A stretch of DNA of 64,000 nt, taken from contig PUFA01000203.1 in the NCBI GenBank assembly GCA_003508835.1, positions 1,456,501 through 1,520,500 of the forward strand, written 5' to 3'. This document shows, piece after piece, positions 44,501 to 59,500 of this stretch. Both the position numbers and the translations under genes were made by a program. This stretch comes from Eonycteris spelaea (taxonomy: Eukaryota > Chordata > Mammalia > Chiroptera > Pteropodidae). Every line of letters starts with the position of its first letter. Positions within the stretch are counted from its first letter, which is position 1. The notes below the pieces were generated by a model. It was not told where the DNA came from and made no database searches. It saw nothing but the letters and a program-made list of their open reading frames with translations.

Positions 44501-47500
44501 TTTTAAAAAATATATGTCCTGTGCATGTGTGTAGTGTACATATATCTGTGCATGTAGATACAAATGGAGATACACTCTTTATGAGATACTTAAAAAAATG
44601 CTTGTAATGATCACAGAAAATTACTCAGGATCTCTAAGGATCAAGAATGGAAAGCAATTTGTGTTCTATTCTTGACTTGTATTTGAAAACATGGAGCTTA
44701 ACTTCTCTCGCTAGGCACTGCGTCTTGACAGTGTTAGCAGTTCCGCTCGAGGCTTTATTCTAAGTCTTCCATGCCTGTGAGTGAGGAATTGGCCACGTTC
44801 AGCCCTCCCCAGTATGACCTGCCTCCACACAGTGGTGAAGTTTCACTACACGTGTAGGTGGCGGGTCTCCAGTTAAATGATTTTATATCGCAATTTGAGT
44901 TATGTGTGTTGGTCTGAGTCTTTTAAAGGTAATAGACAACTTCACTGAAATCACGGTGAGATCTTGGTGCCACCGTTTTCAGAGCATGAGGTGTCCTAAG
45001 CCTGGCTGCTGTAAGATAGGGAAGCGAAAGTGTTTGTTTTGTTTTGTGCTATAGTGTTTTTTTTCTCTGAATTACCTGTGGGTTTTTTTTTTTGTTTGTT
45101 TGTTTATATTCTTTTGTAGGTAGAGGTTAGATTTTCGTGCCTATGATTTGTCATCTTAGTTAATAACTGACAATCCTACATTTCACATTTTAGAAATCAC
45201 TTTTTTAGCAACTGCCTAATTGGGGATGTTAATGGCAGTGCGGTCGACATAACATAATAAATTATGACTTCAGTGATGACAGAAATTTAGTAACCTTTTT
45301 GCTATTTCAGAGTTGTATTTCCTCTGTGGATCATCAAACTTTTTACGTTTGAAGACTATAAAATTTTATTTTTAGCATTAATTGTTTTTACTTTTCATAG
45401 TTTTTAGTCATTCGCTCTCAGTCGTATGCAAGTTAATAACAGAGTTGCATACTTTTCTTCCCATTTAATTGTGTTCATTTTTTAAATGTGGAAAATTGCA
45501 AACATATGCAGAGGTGAAGAGAACAGTTAAATGACTTCTCAGGTATTCACCACCCGGCCGACTGAACATTTAACACCCAGTCATCATACTGCATCCCCAT
45601 CCACTAGCCTCTCTCTGTTTGCTTATTTGAAACAAATCTCCCAGACATAGCATTTCATCCATAAACACTTTGGTGTACACATTCATGTCACTCTTAAATG
45701 GGGAATTTTTTCTTTCTAGTTTGGTCTATATAACTTTTAAAGTATCTAATGATGGTTGGAACTAAACTACTTATACCTAATACTTCTAATCTCTACTCCT
45801 TGTCAGTTGGATTCCCTCTGCAAACTAAGAAGAAATTTACCTCACTGTTTTTAGGTGTTTGCATTGAAAAAAAAAAAAAAAGCAACAGTTTCTATATTTG
45901 CCAGAAAAGCTTATCAGTTTTTTCAAATGGACAAGTGATAAATAATGAATCTCTTAGTTTTTTGTTTTGTTTTTTTCAGTCATAGTGACAAGATGCTAAA
46001 AACATTTTCCAGTTCTTAGTTCCTCTCGATTTTCTAGCTGGATCCAGTTACCACAAAGAAATTAGATGATACTGGTGATGTTGAACAGGCGCTGAACTTG
46101 TTCTAAAATCAACCCTTGCTGTTTAATGAAAGTAAAATGCATGTTAAAATTCTAATTGTGGACATTTGAAAACCCATACCATTGCTGAAGTTGCTAAATG
46201 TACCATGTTACAGAGGAGGGCTATCATGAGTGGAAACATTGTTGGAAAAGAAAGTAAATATTCTTGTTGACTTACTGAAATGAATCAGGGCATAGATATT
46301 TGAAGTGGTTGCTAGTAAAATAGAATTTAGATATGTATCCTTTCCTTCCACAAAAGGCGGACAGTTATGCTTCAGATAAATGTGAATTCTATCATTAGTG
46401 AAAGTTTGGTTAATTTGTTTTGTTACATCTTAATCTCACAGTAGATAAAGTATGAGTGTTTGACTTAATCTTGTTTTACAGCTCTGTTTTTTCCACATTT
46501 GATACTTCTCATTCAGTTTTGTTTGTGCTCAGACCACAGGTGGTTATAAAGTAGCTGTATCGCAGCTTCTTGGTGTAAATGACATGATTTAGAATGTGGA
46601 GGAGACATTCCTTATTATAAGGTTTCTTAAATTCAGCACTGCTGAAAATGAAAGCTCCAGACTTTAGGTATTTACAATGTAAGAAGCCTAACGGGGCCGA
46701 ATGGAGAGAATTTAAAAGATTGTCTTTGGAAGAAAAATGCTAACTCTGACATTTCAGAAAATGGGGGAGTGAACCAATCATGTATAATAATTACTGGCTG
46801 AACAGTATATATAGTATAAAGGTCTTCAAAGAAAATTGGAGGATATAAATGTCAAGTAAATAGAGAGTCCATCAAGCCAAATGATAACACAGGTTGGGAA
46901 TTTAAAGTTTATGCAGAAGCGTATCAGAAAAAAGTCATCTTTAAACTGCAGTGAGTCAGAGATTTAAGTTAATTTTATTTGTGTTTGTGTGTATTTAAGG
47001 GAAAACTTGGAAGTAGAACAAGGGCAGGGTTTAAGTCCGTTTAACATGTATGTCTCCATTCTTGTATTTGTTCATTATTTCATTCATTCATCACTCAGCT
47101 AGCCAACATTTTTCCAAAGTTTATACCATCCCCATTTCTGCTTAGGTGTTGGTAAATACGATGATTTTTTTTTTTTTTTTTTTTGCCTCAGACTTATGAA
47201 TCTAGGAAGAACAACATCTCGTTAACAAACATCACAACATACAGTGTGACAACATTCCTCCCAGGTGGAGAGGGGATAAGGGAGTTAAATCTGCGGGGAG
47301 AAGGGAAAGGGTAGGGATGCATTCCTACAAGTGGGAGGAGCCAGGTTTAGAGGATAGAGTGTTACTCGGAAGCTAGGCTCAGGGCATTCCCGGTAGAGGA
47401 GGAGCATCTGCAGAGGCACGAAAGATGCAATAACGTGGCAGTGTGAGTTCAGGGGGCTGTAGTTTGGGTCAGCATACTTCCCACCCGTTCCCCACCCATG

Positions 47501-50500
47501 GCCTGTGCGCATAGTGCTAAGACTGGCCCTTGTGCTTAGAGATCATCGACAGAAGAAAGATGGAACTATGTTCAGTATACTCTGCTTGGACAAAATAGTA
47601 TATTGTTACAGTTAAAGGTGACTTCTAACAAAGATTAAGATCAAGAAAATACTGGTTATGTTTTAGTTACTCAGAAATTCTTACTAGAATACACCCCACT
47701 CTGTCACAGTTTAATCAAGCCTTGAAAATAATAAGTATCCATCGAATACAAAAGTATATAATTGCTTTTCTTAATCATGGACAAATCCCCGCCTCCACAT
47801 TAGGATATTTCCCCTCAATTTGTTGAAAATCCCAAACAGATTAAGATCATGGACTCTGAAATCAGATTGATTCGGCTCAGATCCCAATTTTGCTCCTTGC
47901 TGATGTTGTAATATTTAGTAAAATACGATCTTTGGTTTCCTTACCTGCAAAATTATGATAATATAGCATAGGGTTATGGGAGGATTGTATGAGATCATGT
48001 GTATAAGGTCCTTGGTGTATGTCGTGCAGCAGTGCATGATACAGATTCGCTGTTATTATTCCTCTTCATTTCCTGAAAAGAGAAATTATTATTTAGCAAA
48101 GCAAATGATCTTCCTTATATATATTTCATGTAGGAGGTAATATGTAAAATATGTTTTCGAAAGTGTACATAAACATCTTCCTTACACGTATATGTTTTTT
48201 CTAATTCTTAATTTGATTTTGTCTTATTTTCCTCACATGTGAATTCTTTCGTATTTTCCCACTTCACTCTCGGTCAGGCTTTTGCTTTTGACTTCTTTTT
48301 ACCTCTAAAGTGAACAGGGATGTATCTTACTGTATACAGTTTTTTGGAGTGGAGAACTTGAAATCTTGGAACCAAAGTGGGTTTAGAAGTGGGTTCAGTA
48401 TTTTCTTTGATTTTTCGAAGCCCAGTGGATTCCTCTAAAGCAGAACCATCTCTTTCTACTAAATCACCTCGTCTGATTCAGAAGCAAGAGCGACGTGAGT
48501 TCTCTGACTGTCCTTGTGTGCCGGGCACTGGGGCACAGCGATGAACCGCACAAGGCCGCCGGGCGTTTTCGTTCTCCTAGTCCGGCTCAGGGTCTGGCAC
48601 TGCCTCCGTCGCGTTCCGCGTGCTGCAGGCAAGCCTCGGTTCTGAAGGCCCATGTAGTAGAGGTTTCTGAAGGAATGTCTTGGGATATGATTATATTGTG
48701 CCTGAGCAGATCAGTTCTAGGACAAAAATCGCTTCCTCTTGCATCCTTACTGTGTGCCTGTGGTGTGTCCAGGCGCTGCGTGGGACAGTTAGCCCTTTAG
48801 GGTGTCCGCGGGTTAAGTCCTCCGTTCAGAGTCCAATAAATCCAGCGTTCTGCCTCCTGTGCCTTCTAACAGAAGGAGTAGTCGTTTCCATTCCGCGGGT
48901 GTTAATTGTGCTCTACGCCAGTCACCATTCCGAGTCCCCGGGACGCAGCAGGACATAAAGCAGTCAGAAATCCCTGCCTTCCAGTGCGCAAGATGTTAAC
49001 GGGATGTGGTCGAGGAGATGGAGCCGAGGTAGGGAGCAGGTGTTCGGAGGCCCCGGGCCTGGTGAAACGAAGGCCATGCAGCGCCCTGGGGGGTAGTGTG
49101 TCCGCCGTGTTCAGGAACTAGGACAGGGCTGGGACAGAGCTCACAAGGTGGGGAAGAGTGGTGGGCAATGGGCAGAAGTAGCCACGGGCCAGATGATGCG
49201 GGGACTCGGGAGACAACTAAATGTCTAGGTTTTGCTCTGGGTGAGGTAGGAAGCTAACGGGAAGCTTCGAGACGGTGTGTGCACTTGGAAAGGCAAGCGC
49301 GATGCAGCCAGGGTGGCAGTGAGGAGGCCATTGTGATGTTTGAGGCAGGAGCTGGCTGCGAGTTGAACCGAGGGTGTGACCAGGGAGATGGGTTCAGGAT
49401 GTATCTTGAAGGTAGTGCGGTCGATGGCTTGGATGTGGGGTCTGAGTAAGAGCAGTCGAGAACGGCTCCAGCGGGCCTCAGAAGTGGGTGCCGTTCACTG
49501 AAGCGAGGTGCGTTGGGAGAAGCAGGTGCAAGCGTGCGGCCGTTAAGAATCTGGTTTGGTTCTGCTGACCCTGAGTTTTCTATTCAGTGTTTCGGGTCGA
49601 GACAGTAGGTGGTTGGATGTCTACGTCTCCAGTTTGGGGCTAATGTAAATCTGGGAGTTGATCATTGTAGAGTTGCTACTTAGAGCCATGGGACTGGATG
49701 AGATTCGCTGGAGAGTTAAAATTCTGAGACTGAATTGTGGGATATTCTTGACACTAAAAGAATTTAATCAACAGTGCCAGGGCTGAAAGAACCTTTTGAT
49801 GGTTTTAGGAATAACACCTTTCTGACTGAGAAAACCTAAGAAGTACTAACCAGTCAGGACAGAGACAAAAGTAAAATGGTTGATGAACAAATCGCTACTT
49901 GTTTATCTGTTAAATAGCTCTTTGTGTCACAGAGATCAGAACACTCGTTTTATATGAGATTAAAGAATCAGGGAGCCTGTTTTACTTGATTACTCCGAAA
50001 AAATGGCCAGAATGGTCATTACCTTCTTAGATAGCCATTGTGAAGGGCAACATGCACGTATGTGAGGTATCAGAAGACAGGAAGCTCCTCAGCCATTAAC
50101 GTGTTGACATAATCATTTCTAGTTTTAAAAATTTACAGAGAAAGAGCGAAGTCAGGCCGCCGCCTGATTGCTTCAGTCTGCCTTGGGCATTGCTAAACTT
50201 TCCTTTAAAGAAGCTGGTTTCATCCGTGGACTGAAGGAGTCGGCCCCCCGCCGTCCTGGAATGCATGTGTCAGGTCCGGTCCTTATCAGTACTAGGGGCT
50301 TAATATCAGGTGGACTTGCCGCCTCTTTGGGGACGTATTTTCTGGGCATAAGGATCTGTTTAAATGTGTTTGAGGTGTCAGGAATTGAAAGGAGTAGAAA
50401 TAATGGACAATAAAGGCAGTCACAGCATATAGGTTCGTTATTCATTTAAAAACCTTTTGGAACAGATACTGTTCTCTCGCTTGGGTAGATGGCTTCACGC

Positions 50501-53500
50501 TCGCCAGTCCACCTCTGCCATTTGGAGGATGTGGGCGTCCGTTGGATTGGTACTGTGCCTAAAAGGCCAGGCATGTTGGACTTCAGTCCTGGAAGAGAGA
50601 TTGATTTCAGAATACTGAGGGGACGCAATTCTAGAAATGGTGTATTCCCCAGCATTTGTCTGACCTCTTGTTGCTGTTTTATAGAAATCACCAGAGAATT
50701 AAGGGATCACGTCAAAGTAATCATCATCAGTTGTGTGCCTTAGAACAGCAAGCCCCAACCTTTCTGGCACCAGGGACCAGGGCTCCCACGAGACCAAGGC
50801 CTGACGACATGAGGCGGAAATGAGGCGGCGATGCTGGCGCTGGGGAGCAGCTCGCCCGCCAGCCGCTCACCACCTGCTGTGCGGCCTGGTTCCTAACAGG
50901 CCACAGACTGGCCCCGGGCCACGGCCTGGGGTTTGGGGGCCCTTGCCAGCTCCCTTCCTTTAATGAACGATGTGCGCTCATTTCTCTTTGGTGTCTACCT
51001 GCCTAGGCGTGGAATTGTCGGGCCACAGGGCAGGCATATTTTTATCTTCAGTAAATACTGTAGAACAGTTTCCCAGATTGTATGACTTTATTATTCTGAA
51101 TGCCGGGAATGCGTAGGCATTCCAGTTGCTCCACATCTTCACCAACATTTGGTGTTGTCATTCTTTTGAATTTTAGCCATTCAGGTGTCTAAGGGTTATT
51201 TCATTGTGGCATCAGTGTGCGTTTCCCTGATGACCGGTGAAGCTGAGCATCTTTGCGCGCGTGTGTTAGATGTTTGGACATCCTCTTTCGTAAAATACCT
51301 GCTCTTGATACATCTTCTGAATGCAATTTTTTTTTTCAGATATATGCATTGCATAATATCCAGTTTGTGGCTTGCCTTTTTACTTTCTTGGTGGTACCTC
51401 TTGATGAACAGAAGTTCTTATTTTTGATAAAGTCCAGTTTGCCAATTTTTTTCTTAAAAAAAGGACGGTGATCTAGACTGAAGAGGTGTGCAGGTTGGGG
51501 TGGCAGAGAATGGAGACTCGCTTATCAACAGCGTGAGGTGTCGGGCGAGATGCACGCTCAGGACCCGTGCTCCACAGCGGCGCACCTGTCGCCCGCCACG
51601 GTGTCGTACGCGTGAAGCTTCGTTAGGAGGGTCTGTCGGACACAGAGGAGAGGTGTGAATTCAGGAAGTGCAGGCCCTGCTAGCATAGTGGAGTTAGAAA
51701 GGACGTCTAGATGCTATTGGATTCGTTTTCTCAATTTTATGCAGATATGAACAAAACGAGACTTAGGAGTGTACTTTAGTATTTCTGATTTTTTCAGAAT
51801 ATGTTTTTATTGGATTTTTGTTTATTATAAAACTAATAAAATTCTGTAATAGGGCATGAAAAAAATATAATTTTTACTTCCAAATCTTTCTCCGTAAAGT
51901 AGCCAGTTCTGTCAATTGGTATGTAATCATCTTATTTCTGTGTGCATGTAACTTCATATGGTTTTTTTTCTGCTCTTTACAAATAGATCACACTTGCTTT
52001 TTTAAAAAATAGCAGCCCTGCCTCTCCATTTGTGCGTGTGTGGCCACATCAAAGGGTGCCATTGCCATGTTGGTGCTTTTATTTTTCCGTGATGGAGTCT
52101 CAAAAGTAGAATAGCTATTGAAATCAAGAGTATGTAAAATTCTGAATTGTAAATACTATAAATACTACTTTCCAAAATCACAGTGGCCACTAGTGCCCAT
52201 TTTTCCTTGCCGATATTAGCTGTTATTTTTAAAATTTCAGCCAAACTGATGAGTGAAAAATATTTTAATTTGTACCTCCCTTCTGCTAGTGAGGTGGTCC
52301 ATCGTTTTATTTTTCTAATTGTCTCTTGTAATTGCCGTTGCATATCTCTTGTATGCCGTACTAGTTTGTAGAATAACTTTGTGCATTAGAGATTTTAATT
52401 CTTTTATGTGTTTATTTTTTCAAATTGATTGCTTTGTTTATTTGTGTTACAGTGTCTTACCACACAATATATGCTGCCTTTGTATAATCAAACCTGCTGG
52501 CACTTTCTTCGTGGTTTCTAGTGTCCTGGTTTGCTTGCAAGAGTTTCTCCACTCTAGGCCACAGAAGTAGTCACGAGTATTCTTCAGGTACTTTTATTCT
52601 TGCATATAGCTCTTAAATCCATGAGAAAATTATCTTTGTATAAATGTGAAGAATGGGTCTAACTTTGTTTTTCTCCGAATGGGTTGCCCGTTAAGCCAGC
52701 ATGCAGCAGTGTGGATCAAATAAGTCAGCTTCTGGCCAGATTGAAATCTGTTAATTGCAAAAAGTTTTCACAGGACTACCACTAGCCCATATTTTATTTT
52801 CATGCAAAGTAGGAAAGCAATCCTTTCCACAAGGTACTTTGATATGCCAAATAATTTTTAAGTGGCTCTATTGAACTATATAGTTCGTGTACTATACAGT
52901 TCGCTAATTTAAAGTGTACAAGTCAGTAGTTTTTAGTCTACTCATAAATATGCAGCCATCAACACTAATTTAAAAACATTTCCTCTTGGTATCCATTAGC
53001 AGTCATCTCCACCCAGGCTTTCCACCTCTCCCCCAGCTCCAGGAACCACTGTCTCCTTTCTTTTTTTCCTCTGTAGATTCGCCTTTTTTGGACAGTCGTG
53101 TAAATGGAATCATCTCACATGTTGAATTTTGGAACGTGCTTTCATTAGCACATGCCACGGTTCATCCATGCCGTGGCACGTGTCAGCACTTCGTTCCTTT
53201 TTATCGATGAATAACATCCCACTGTGCGGTGACGTCACGTGGTCGTGTGGACCTAAGTAAGCGTCCCTTCCTCCTGGGCGGATGCCAGGAGTGGAATTGC
53301 TGGGTCATGTGGTGGTGCTGTTTAATCTTTCGACCTGCCAGACGGTTTACCAAAGCAGCCGCACCATTTTACGTGTCTGCTCCAATTTCTCCACAGAACA
53401 TTTTTATAAAAAACAAATGTAGGATATTTCCAGAGTGAATGGTGCCCTCTGGGAAGTGGCTCCTTTGTTTAGCGTACGACCGTGTGCAGGAGCCCCGAGT

Positions 53501-56500
53501 TGAGAGCCCCTAGCCTTGTCAGCGTGTAACAGTTCATTAAGGGGAAAGTCTTTCCAATGAAACTTCTGCTTCCCATTTCAGAATTCCCTAGAGATAAAGA
53601 TCGATGTGTCTATATGCATCCCTTGCAACCACAGTCCCATCCCATCTGTTTTTAAAAACAAAATCGAAGTTATATATTTGTTCCGTGTTAATTTTGCTTC
53701 GTGAGAAGAGCTAAGTAAGGCTTGATTAGATTGTCATTTGACAGTTGATGGGTGTGATTTTTTTTCCTTAGGATTTAGCTTTGAGAATGCTTTCTGTGCC
53801 TATTTTCCTCTTCTGGCTTACTAATTGTAATTTGTGTTTCTTGTGCTGAGTTTCTAGAAGGAGTTTATTGGTATGAGTTTTTCTTTGGTCATAAGACACA
53901 TTCTTCTAGTTTAGTGTTTCTGACATCGGCAACTAACAATTGATAATTACATGTAATATGGTAGTGGTTTTAAAAGTTTTTCTTCTGAAAATGCGGTCAT
54001 TAATTAATGAAGCCTTTTAAGATCATTGACATCATGGAATTGAAGAAATATATACAGTATATAAATATGGAAATAACTAGATTCATCGGCGATTAGTACG
54101 TTGGAAGTTAGGAATTGTTTGTGACTATCGCTGTTGAATGAAGAGTTTGTAGTTGAGTGGAAAAGTTTAGTTTGTCCAGCTTTGTAAGTGTTGTTTATGT
54201 TGTATAAATTACGTTGTATAAAATCTTTTGAAATGTAGTTCAAGTTTTATTGATATCTTCTTGAAGGTATAGCATTTCTTGATTCCAGTGATTTACATAA
54301 TGTCAGTGGTTTAAGGTAAAACACCTTAAACCAGTTAAGACACTGCTTACCTTTTTCCTTTTGGGTACCAAATTACATGTTTATTCACTGTTTATTTTGT
54401 GAAGTGTAAGAACAGTAAAGAAGATCATATAATAGAGTGTAAATTCTGTAATTTTATTTTGTCTAATCTTTTAGTCTAGGTGAATGATTAAAAATATAGT
54501 TACATATGTTTATTTAGTCACTAGGTATTTATCAAATATCTTTATGTTCCACATACTTTGCTAAGGACGTAGTTGGCAGTGAATAAGGCAGACATGATTC
54601 AGGATCTTACGCCTGTGGGACGAGTGGTCGAAATGTGGACGGTCAGCATGTCACTTACCAGGGTGATGAGTGTTGAGAGACCAGTGTGCTGCATAAGCAC
54701 TTAACAGGGAGCTGGGGGTTAGCAGATGTCTCCCTGACGATGTGACCTGCACGCCGAGACGGAGAGGTACGCGGAGGGTGTGCGGGAAGGGGCGGGGGAG
54801 AGTCCCCGGCAGCGGCCACTAACCAGATGTGTGCTGGCAGAGGGGAGACGGAGACGCGCGAGGGACGCGCCTGTCTCGCGTAGCGGTGCTTGCTTTTTTG
54901 GGCCGTTATTCGCCCCTGCTCTGCTCGTAACGGAGTGGGAACTGGTGAGACTAGAGGCAGGAGGTGGGGGCAGGTAGCAGGAACAAAGAAGTGAGCACCG
55001 GTGCGTGTGTGGAGTGCCGTTCCAAGTACTCGCACGGTAGTCCATCGAACGCTGGCGGAGTGTATTCACGATGCGGGAGCTGAGCGCCTCGCCCACCGTG
55101 GACATGTGCAGCTGGGAGCGGAGCCTGCACGCTCCGCGCCGGGGCTGGTGTCCTCAGCCGCCGGGCCCTGCCGCGGTGCATCGTCACGGTTCGGATCGGG
55201 GTCGGCCATACCTGAGGACCGCCGGGCAGGAATTCCATGGTCTGAAGCAGGGCCGGGCCGCGACGCAGCCAGGCTGTTCGGGCAGGGGGACAGACGTGTC
55301 AGGACGCCGCTGCTGCGGTCCGGGCGGGTCGTTTTTTCAGACAAGTCAGTGGCGGTGGAATTAGAATAAAAAATCATTTACTTTTCGCACATTTTGGTGT
55401 AAAGGTGGGGCCTGAGGGCGTGAGAGGGGTCAAGGATGCCTGTCAGGGCTCCGCCTTGAGCAGCTGCTCGGACAGACATGGCCGCGGCGGCCACAGGGCC
55501 GTCCGGAGAGTTTTAAAGAGCCAATTAAAATGCGTGATGTGTGCGGGTCTCTAGGTCTTACGTAGTTCGTTTGTGTCTGTTTTTTAATGTTGAGAAACAG
55601 GACAATGATTATAGTTTCTAACTTTTAATAAAGACCACAAAAAAAAAAGTTATCACAGATGAGACAAGCTAGATTTTACTTATTTTAAGCTAAAAATCTG
55701 CCAATGTGGTTCAGTCTGCAGTGGTAATTTTAGCTAAGTATACTTACTCAGAAAGTTATTTTTACATGTTAAATAAAGTTAATAAGAAACTGCCTTTCTT
55801 ACCCGGCTGTAAAAAACCTTCTAGAACTTCATTCACTTCGTGTTCGTCCACTGTCCCGCTGCCCCCTTTGTAAGCATCATGGACATGTGTTCCCAGCCGT
55901 CTGCCTGGCCTTTCCACTTAAGTGTTTCACATGCATCTGAAATCTAATATATTCATTACCAAACTCTTGGTCCCACCGTCTGTCTCATTCTGGCAGACAG
56001 CTTCTAGAATGTCAGCCGGCGAAGGCGGGGATTTTCGTGTTTCTTGCATGGCCGTACCCCAGTTCCTGTTACGTAATGGGCGCTCAGTAAATATTTGTCC
56101 AAGGAGTGTGTCGAGGCACCGTCATTAGTTCTCTGCTTGTCAAGTCTTCAGACTTCCTTTCCCTCCCTTTTACATCTTACTAACAAGTCATGTCCGTTAG
56201 ACCCGTGCAGTACCTCTCAGCCCACCCCGTTTTTTCTATTTCCAGGGTCCGGGTCCCCACCCTCACCTGCCCATTGTGCCCGGTGTTCCAGAATCCACCT
56301 CCGTTGTCTTTCTAAGCATTCTTCCACAGTGACTGGGGGACGTTTTCTTGAAACGTCGCGTTCCTTCCCTACTCGGAGCGTCTTTCTGGACGCCACAGCT
56401 CCCTGTGACCCAGCAAGGCCCTCGCAGGCGGCTCTGTGACCTGTGCAGTCTCGCTTTGTCCCTCTTTGGTTTGTCTGCTGTCAGTCTTCACAGTCTCAGG

Positions 56501-59500
56501 TCCTTTGCACACCTGCTGTTCCCTGTTTCGTGATCATTTTTACTTCCACGTTTGGCCTGGCTCTTTCCTGCTCAGACTGGGTCTCGCTTAAAGTTAAACG
56601 GTCCTCTAAGCTGTGGTCCCTGTCCCTTCGGTTCCCTGTGGCATGCAGCATTATGCAGCAGCGCCTCCACGTTTTTACGTCATAATTACATATTTATGTG
56701 ACGAGTCGTTTGCCGCCCCCTCTAAAATTTAAAGTTCCTGAGACCAAGGACCATAATTGTGTAACTTGTGACTGTATCGACAGTGGGTGTCACAGTTCGC
56801 AAAACCCTTTTTGAGGCTCTCGAAATATTTCCTGAATGAGTGAAGGGTTGGATTAAGAACGCGGCGTTCGTGAGGAAATGATGGAGTGACTGGAGAGGAC
56901 GTGCGCGTCACGGTGCCGTCACGGAAGCCCAGGGGAGGTCCATGCAGCGGCGACGCGGGTGTGTCGCGAGGAGGAACGCGAGCACGACTGAATGGGTCCT
57001 CGCGCGGCCACGCACCGTGGCATTTAAGAGGCCACGTAGGCCTGGGCTCTGCCTTTCATTGGCTATTAACCTGTTTTTCCATCTCTGAAAAGGGAATAAT
57101 AATAGTAACTGATTTTATGGTGATCGTGAGGCTCAAATGAGATAATCTGGATAAAACATTTAGCATAGAGTTTTGCACATATTAAAAGCACAGTGAACTT
57201 TTTATTAAAAGCACGGGTATTTTTTATTTTTACTTAACTAATCTGAGCTCATTGTAGGACTCGTTATTTGTGACACTTAACTCTGTAGTTGATTTGCTTT
57301 TGCCTTGCTCAACGGTGTCCTGTCCACGTCATCTGCCGCCTTTCCATGCCTTCTGGTAGGGTGGCCGTCGGGTGGCCGTGCAGAACCGTCTCCACGCGGC
57401 TGGAGTGGCTCCGGCCAGAGCCGTGCGGACGCGAGTTCGTTCGTGTTTATCAGACCCGCGGGCTGTCACTTGGATGCGAGGTTAGTGCGGGAGGTGCGGG
57501 GCGGGCGGCAGTCGGCCCTTCGCGGAGGATGCGCTGGAGGTGAGGACGGGCGCAGACCCCACGCTCGTGCCGCTCGCCCAGGCGCTGAGTGGCGTGCTGC
57601 AGGCCCTACGGCCAGCGGGGCCCAGGAGCACCAGGATCTGTGACTGACTTCGTAAATTTATGGGTGGTTTCTCACGTGTTCTCAGATTGTCATACTTGGT
57701 GTTGCTATAACGTATACATCCCGTTAATAAGCAGTTTTCTAAAAAGCTTGTTCATAGCTAAAATGATCCAGCCAAAGGAGCTCCACGTTACAATGTTTTA
57801 GTTTCCCTTGAATTTGGGCCAGACTGTTCCCGATTGTTCTAGTGTTTGAAAACAGACGATGCATCCCAAAGTTACATGTGAAATGCATGTTAAATTCACC
57901 GCTTTGAGGGAAGAGATTCGCAGTCTTAGTTCTGTTCCTCTTTGGAACTGTGTTTTAAATTCAATGTATTGTGGCAGGAAACGGAGTGAGCTGTGTAACA
58001 ACACGGCATCCTTGCCCTGGACGGAACACCTAGATCGTAGAATGTCATTCATGAAGAACATTGCTTTGAAGGTTGAAGCACAGCATTCTGGCAGCTGCTG
58101 TAGGGACTGCTTTTCACGCAGTTTACGTTGAGCAGCTAAAAAGCATTCTTTCGAATTTGGATTTCTCTTTACTAGAAACACTTAAATTTGGTATGTGGGG
58201 TTTGCCAATCACGATTTTCCAGTCTCGGCTGTCCAAGTGGATTCGCAGAATGTGGCCTTATGCACGCTGTTCTGTTTCTTCTTTGATCAAGTTAGGGAAA
58301 CGTAATATTCCTCTCTTCTTATATATGCTTCCGTGTTTTCAAGTTAATTCTTTTTCATCTCATTGATGCTCTATAGTAACATGTGTCACTGAAATTCAGT
58401 TTTTTCCTTTTTAAAAATGAAGAGAGTCATACTTTCCTGAATGCTTTTATGGAGTGTTTTGAAAGTAAGTACTGGTAAATGCTTTGAGTTTTTTGGAAGA
58501 AATACTGAAATTCTACTTTACAATTACAAATATATGTATTATGAGAAACAGAATTGTAATAAATTTAAAAATTGTGTGTAGTGAATATAAAAGCAGTTAT
58601 TTTGTGTTAATTATTGTCTTTAGTCTAGAAAAGGTTTGTTTTAATAACTGACCCAGAAGATACACGGCAGGTCATCAGCTCCCCGTTAGTAATGTGGAGC
58701 CTAGAATGGACATTAGAAATTAACAAACAAGAAGTGGGGGTGGGGGCGGGTACCTAGGAAAGGGACAAACCGAAGCCCACAGGGTGTGACCCACATAAGG
58801 CATGGGATTGGGTCTTGTGGTCGCCGAGCACCCGCTGTGTGCCGGGCCCCGTTCCAGGTGCTGCGTCCAGCGAAGCTGACAGAAGTCCACCCTGTGGACT
58901 TGACACTCCGATGGGAAGATACAGACAGTGAGCAAACACGTGTGCACCTGCCGGCGAGAAGCACAGCGGGGAAAGATAAGGCAGGAGGGCGTGCGCGAAG
59001 AGGGTGCCAGGGTGGCCGCGTTTTGTTTTATAAAAGATTGTGAGGTATCTCTTCCAGAAGGGTACACCGAGGCAGAGGTGGGAAGGCAGGCCGGGCGAGC
59101 CACCCAGGAGCAGGACGTCGGCAGGGGCCCCGAGGCGGGAGCATGTCTGTTGTATTTGAGACACAGGAGGAAACCCGTGTCCCGCCTCTTGGAACTGAGT
59201 GGGGAGACCTAGGAGAGGGAGGAGAGTTCGAGGGGACTTCCGGGCAGGCGAACCAGGGCCTTAGGGCCACTGCAAGGGCTTTGGGATCCACTCTGAGTGA
59301 AGCGGAAACCTGTGGGACAGATTTGGGGCAGAAGAGTGGCATGACCCGACAGAGGCTTTGGGAGGCTTGTCCTGCTGCTGAGCCGGGAACTCAGACTAAA
59401 GATGCGATGGCTGAAGCAGAGGGCCCCTGGGAGGCTGTCGCAGGGGCCACTTGGGTCTGCTTGGTTGCTGCCTAAGTAGTGGGAAATGACAGCTTTTAAA

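Noticed and set aside
45749..45985. Small plus-strand frame in ASH1L intron 1
   Set aside because: Simple AT-rich translation with a poly-Lys run from an A tract; no homology or splice signals.
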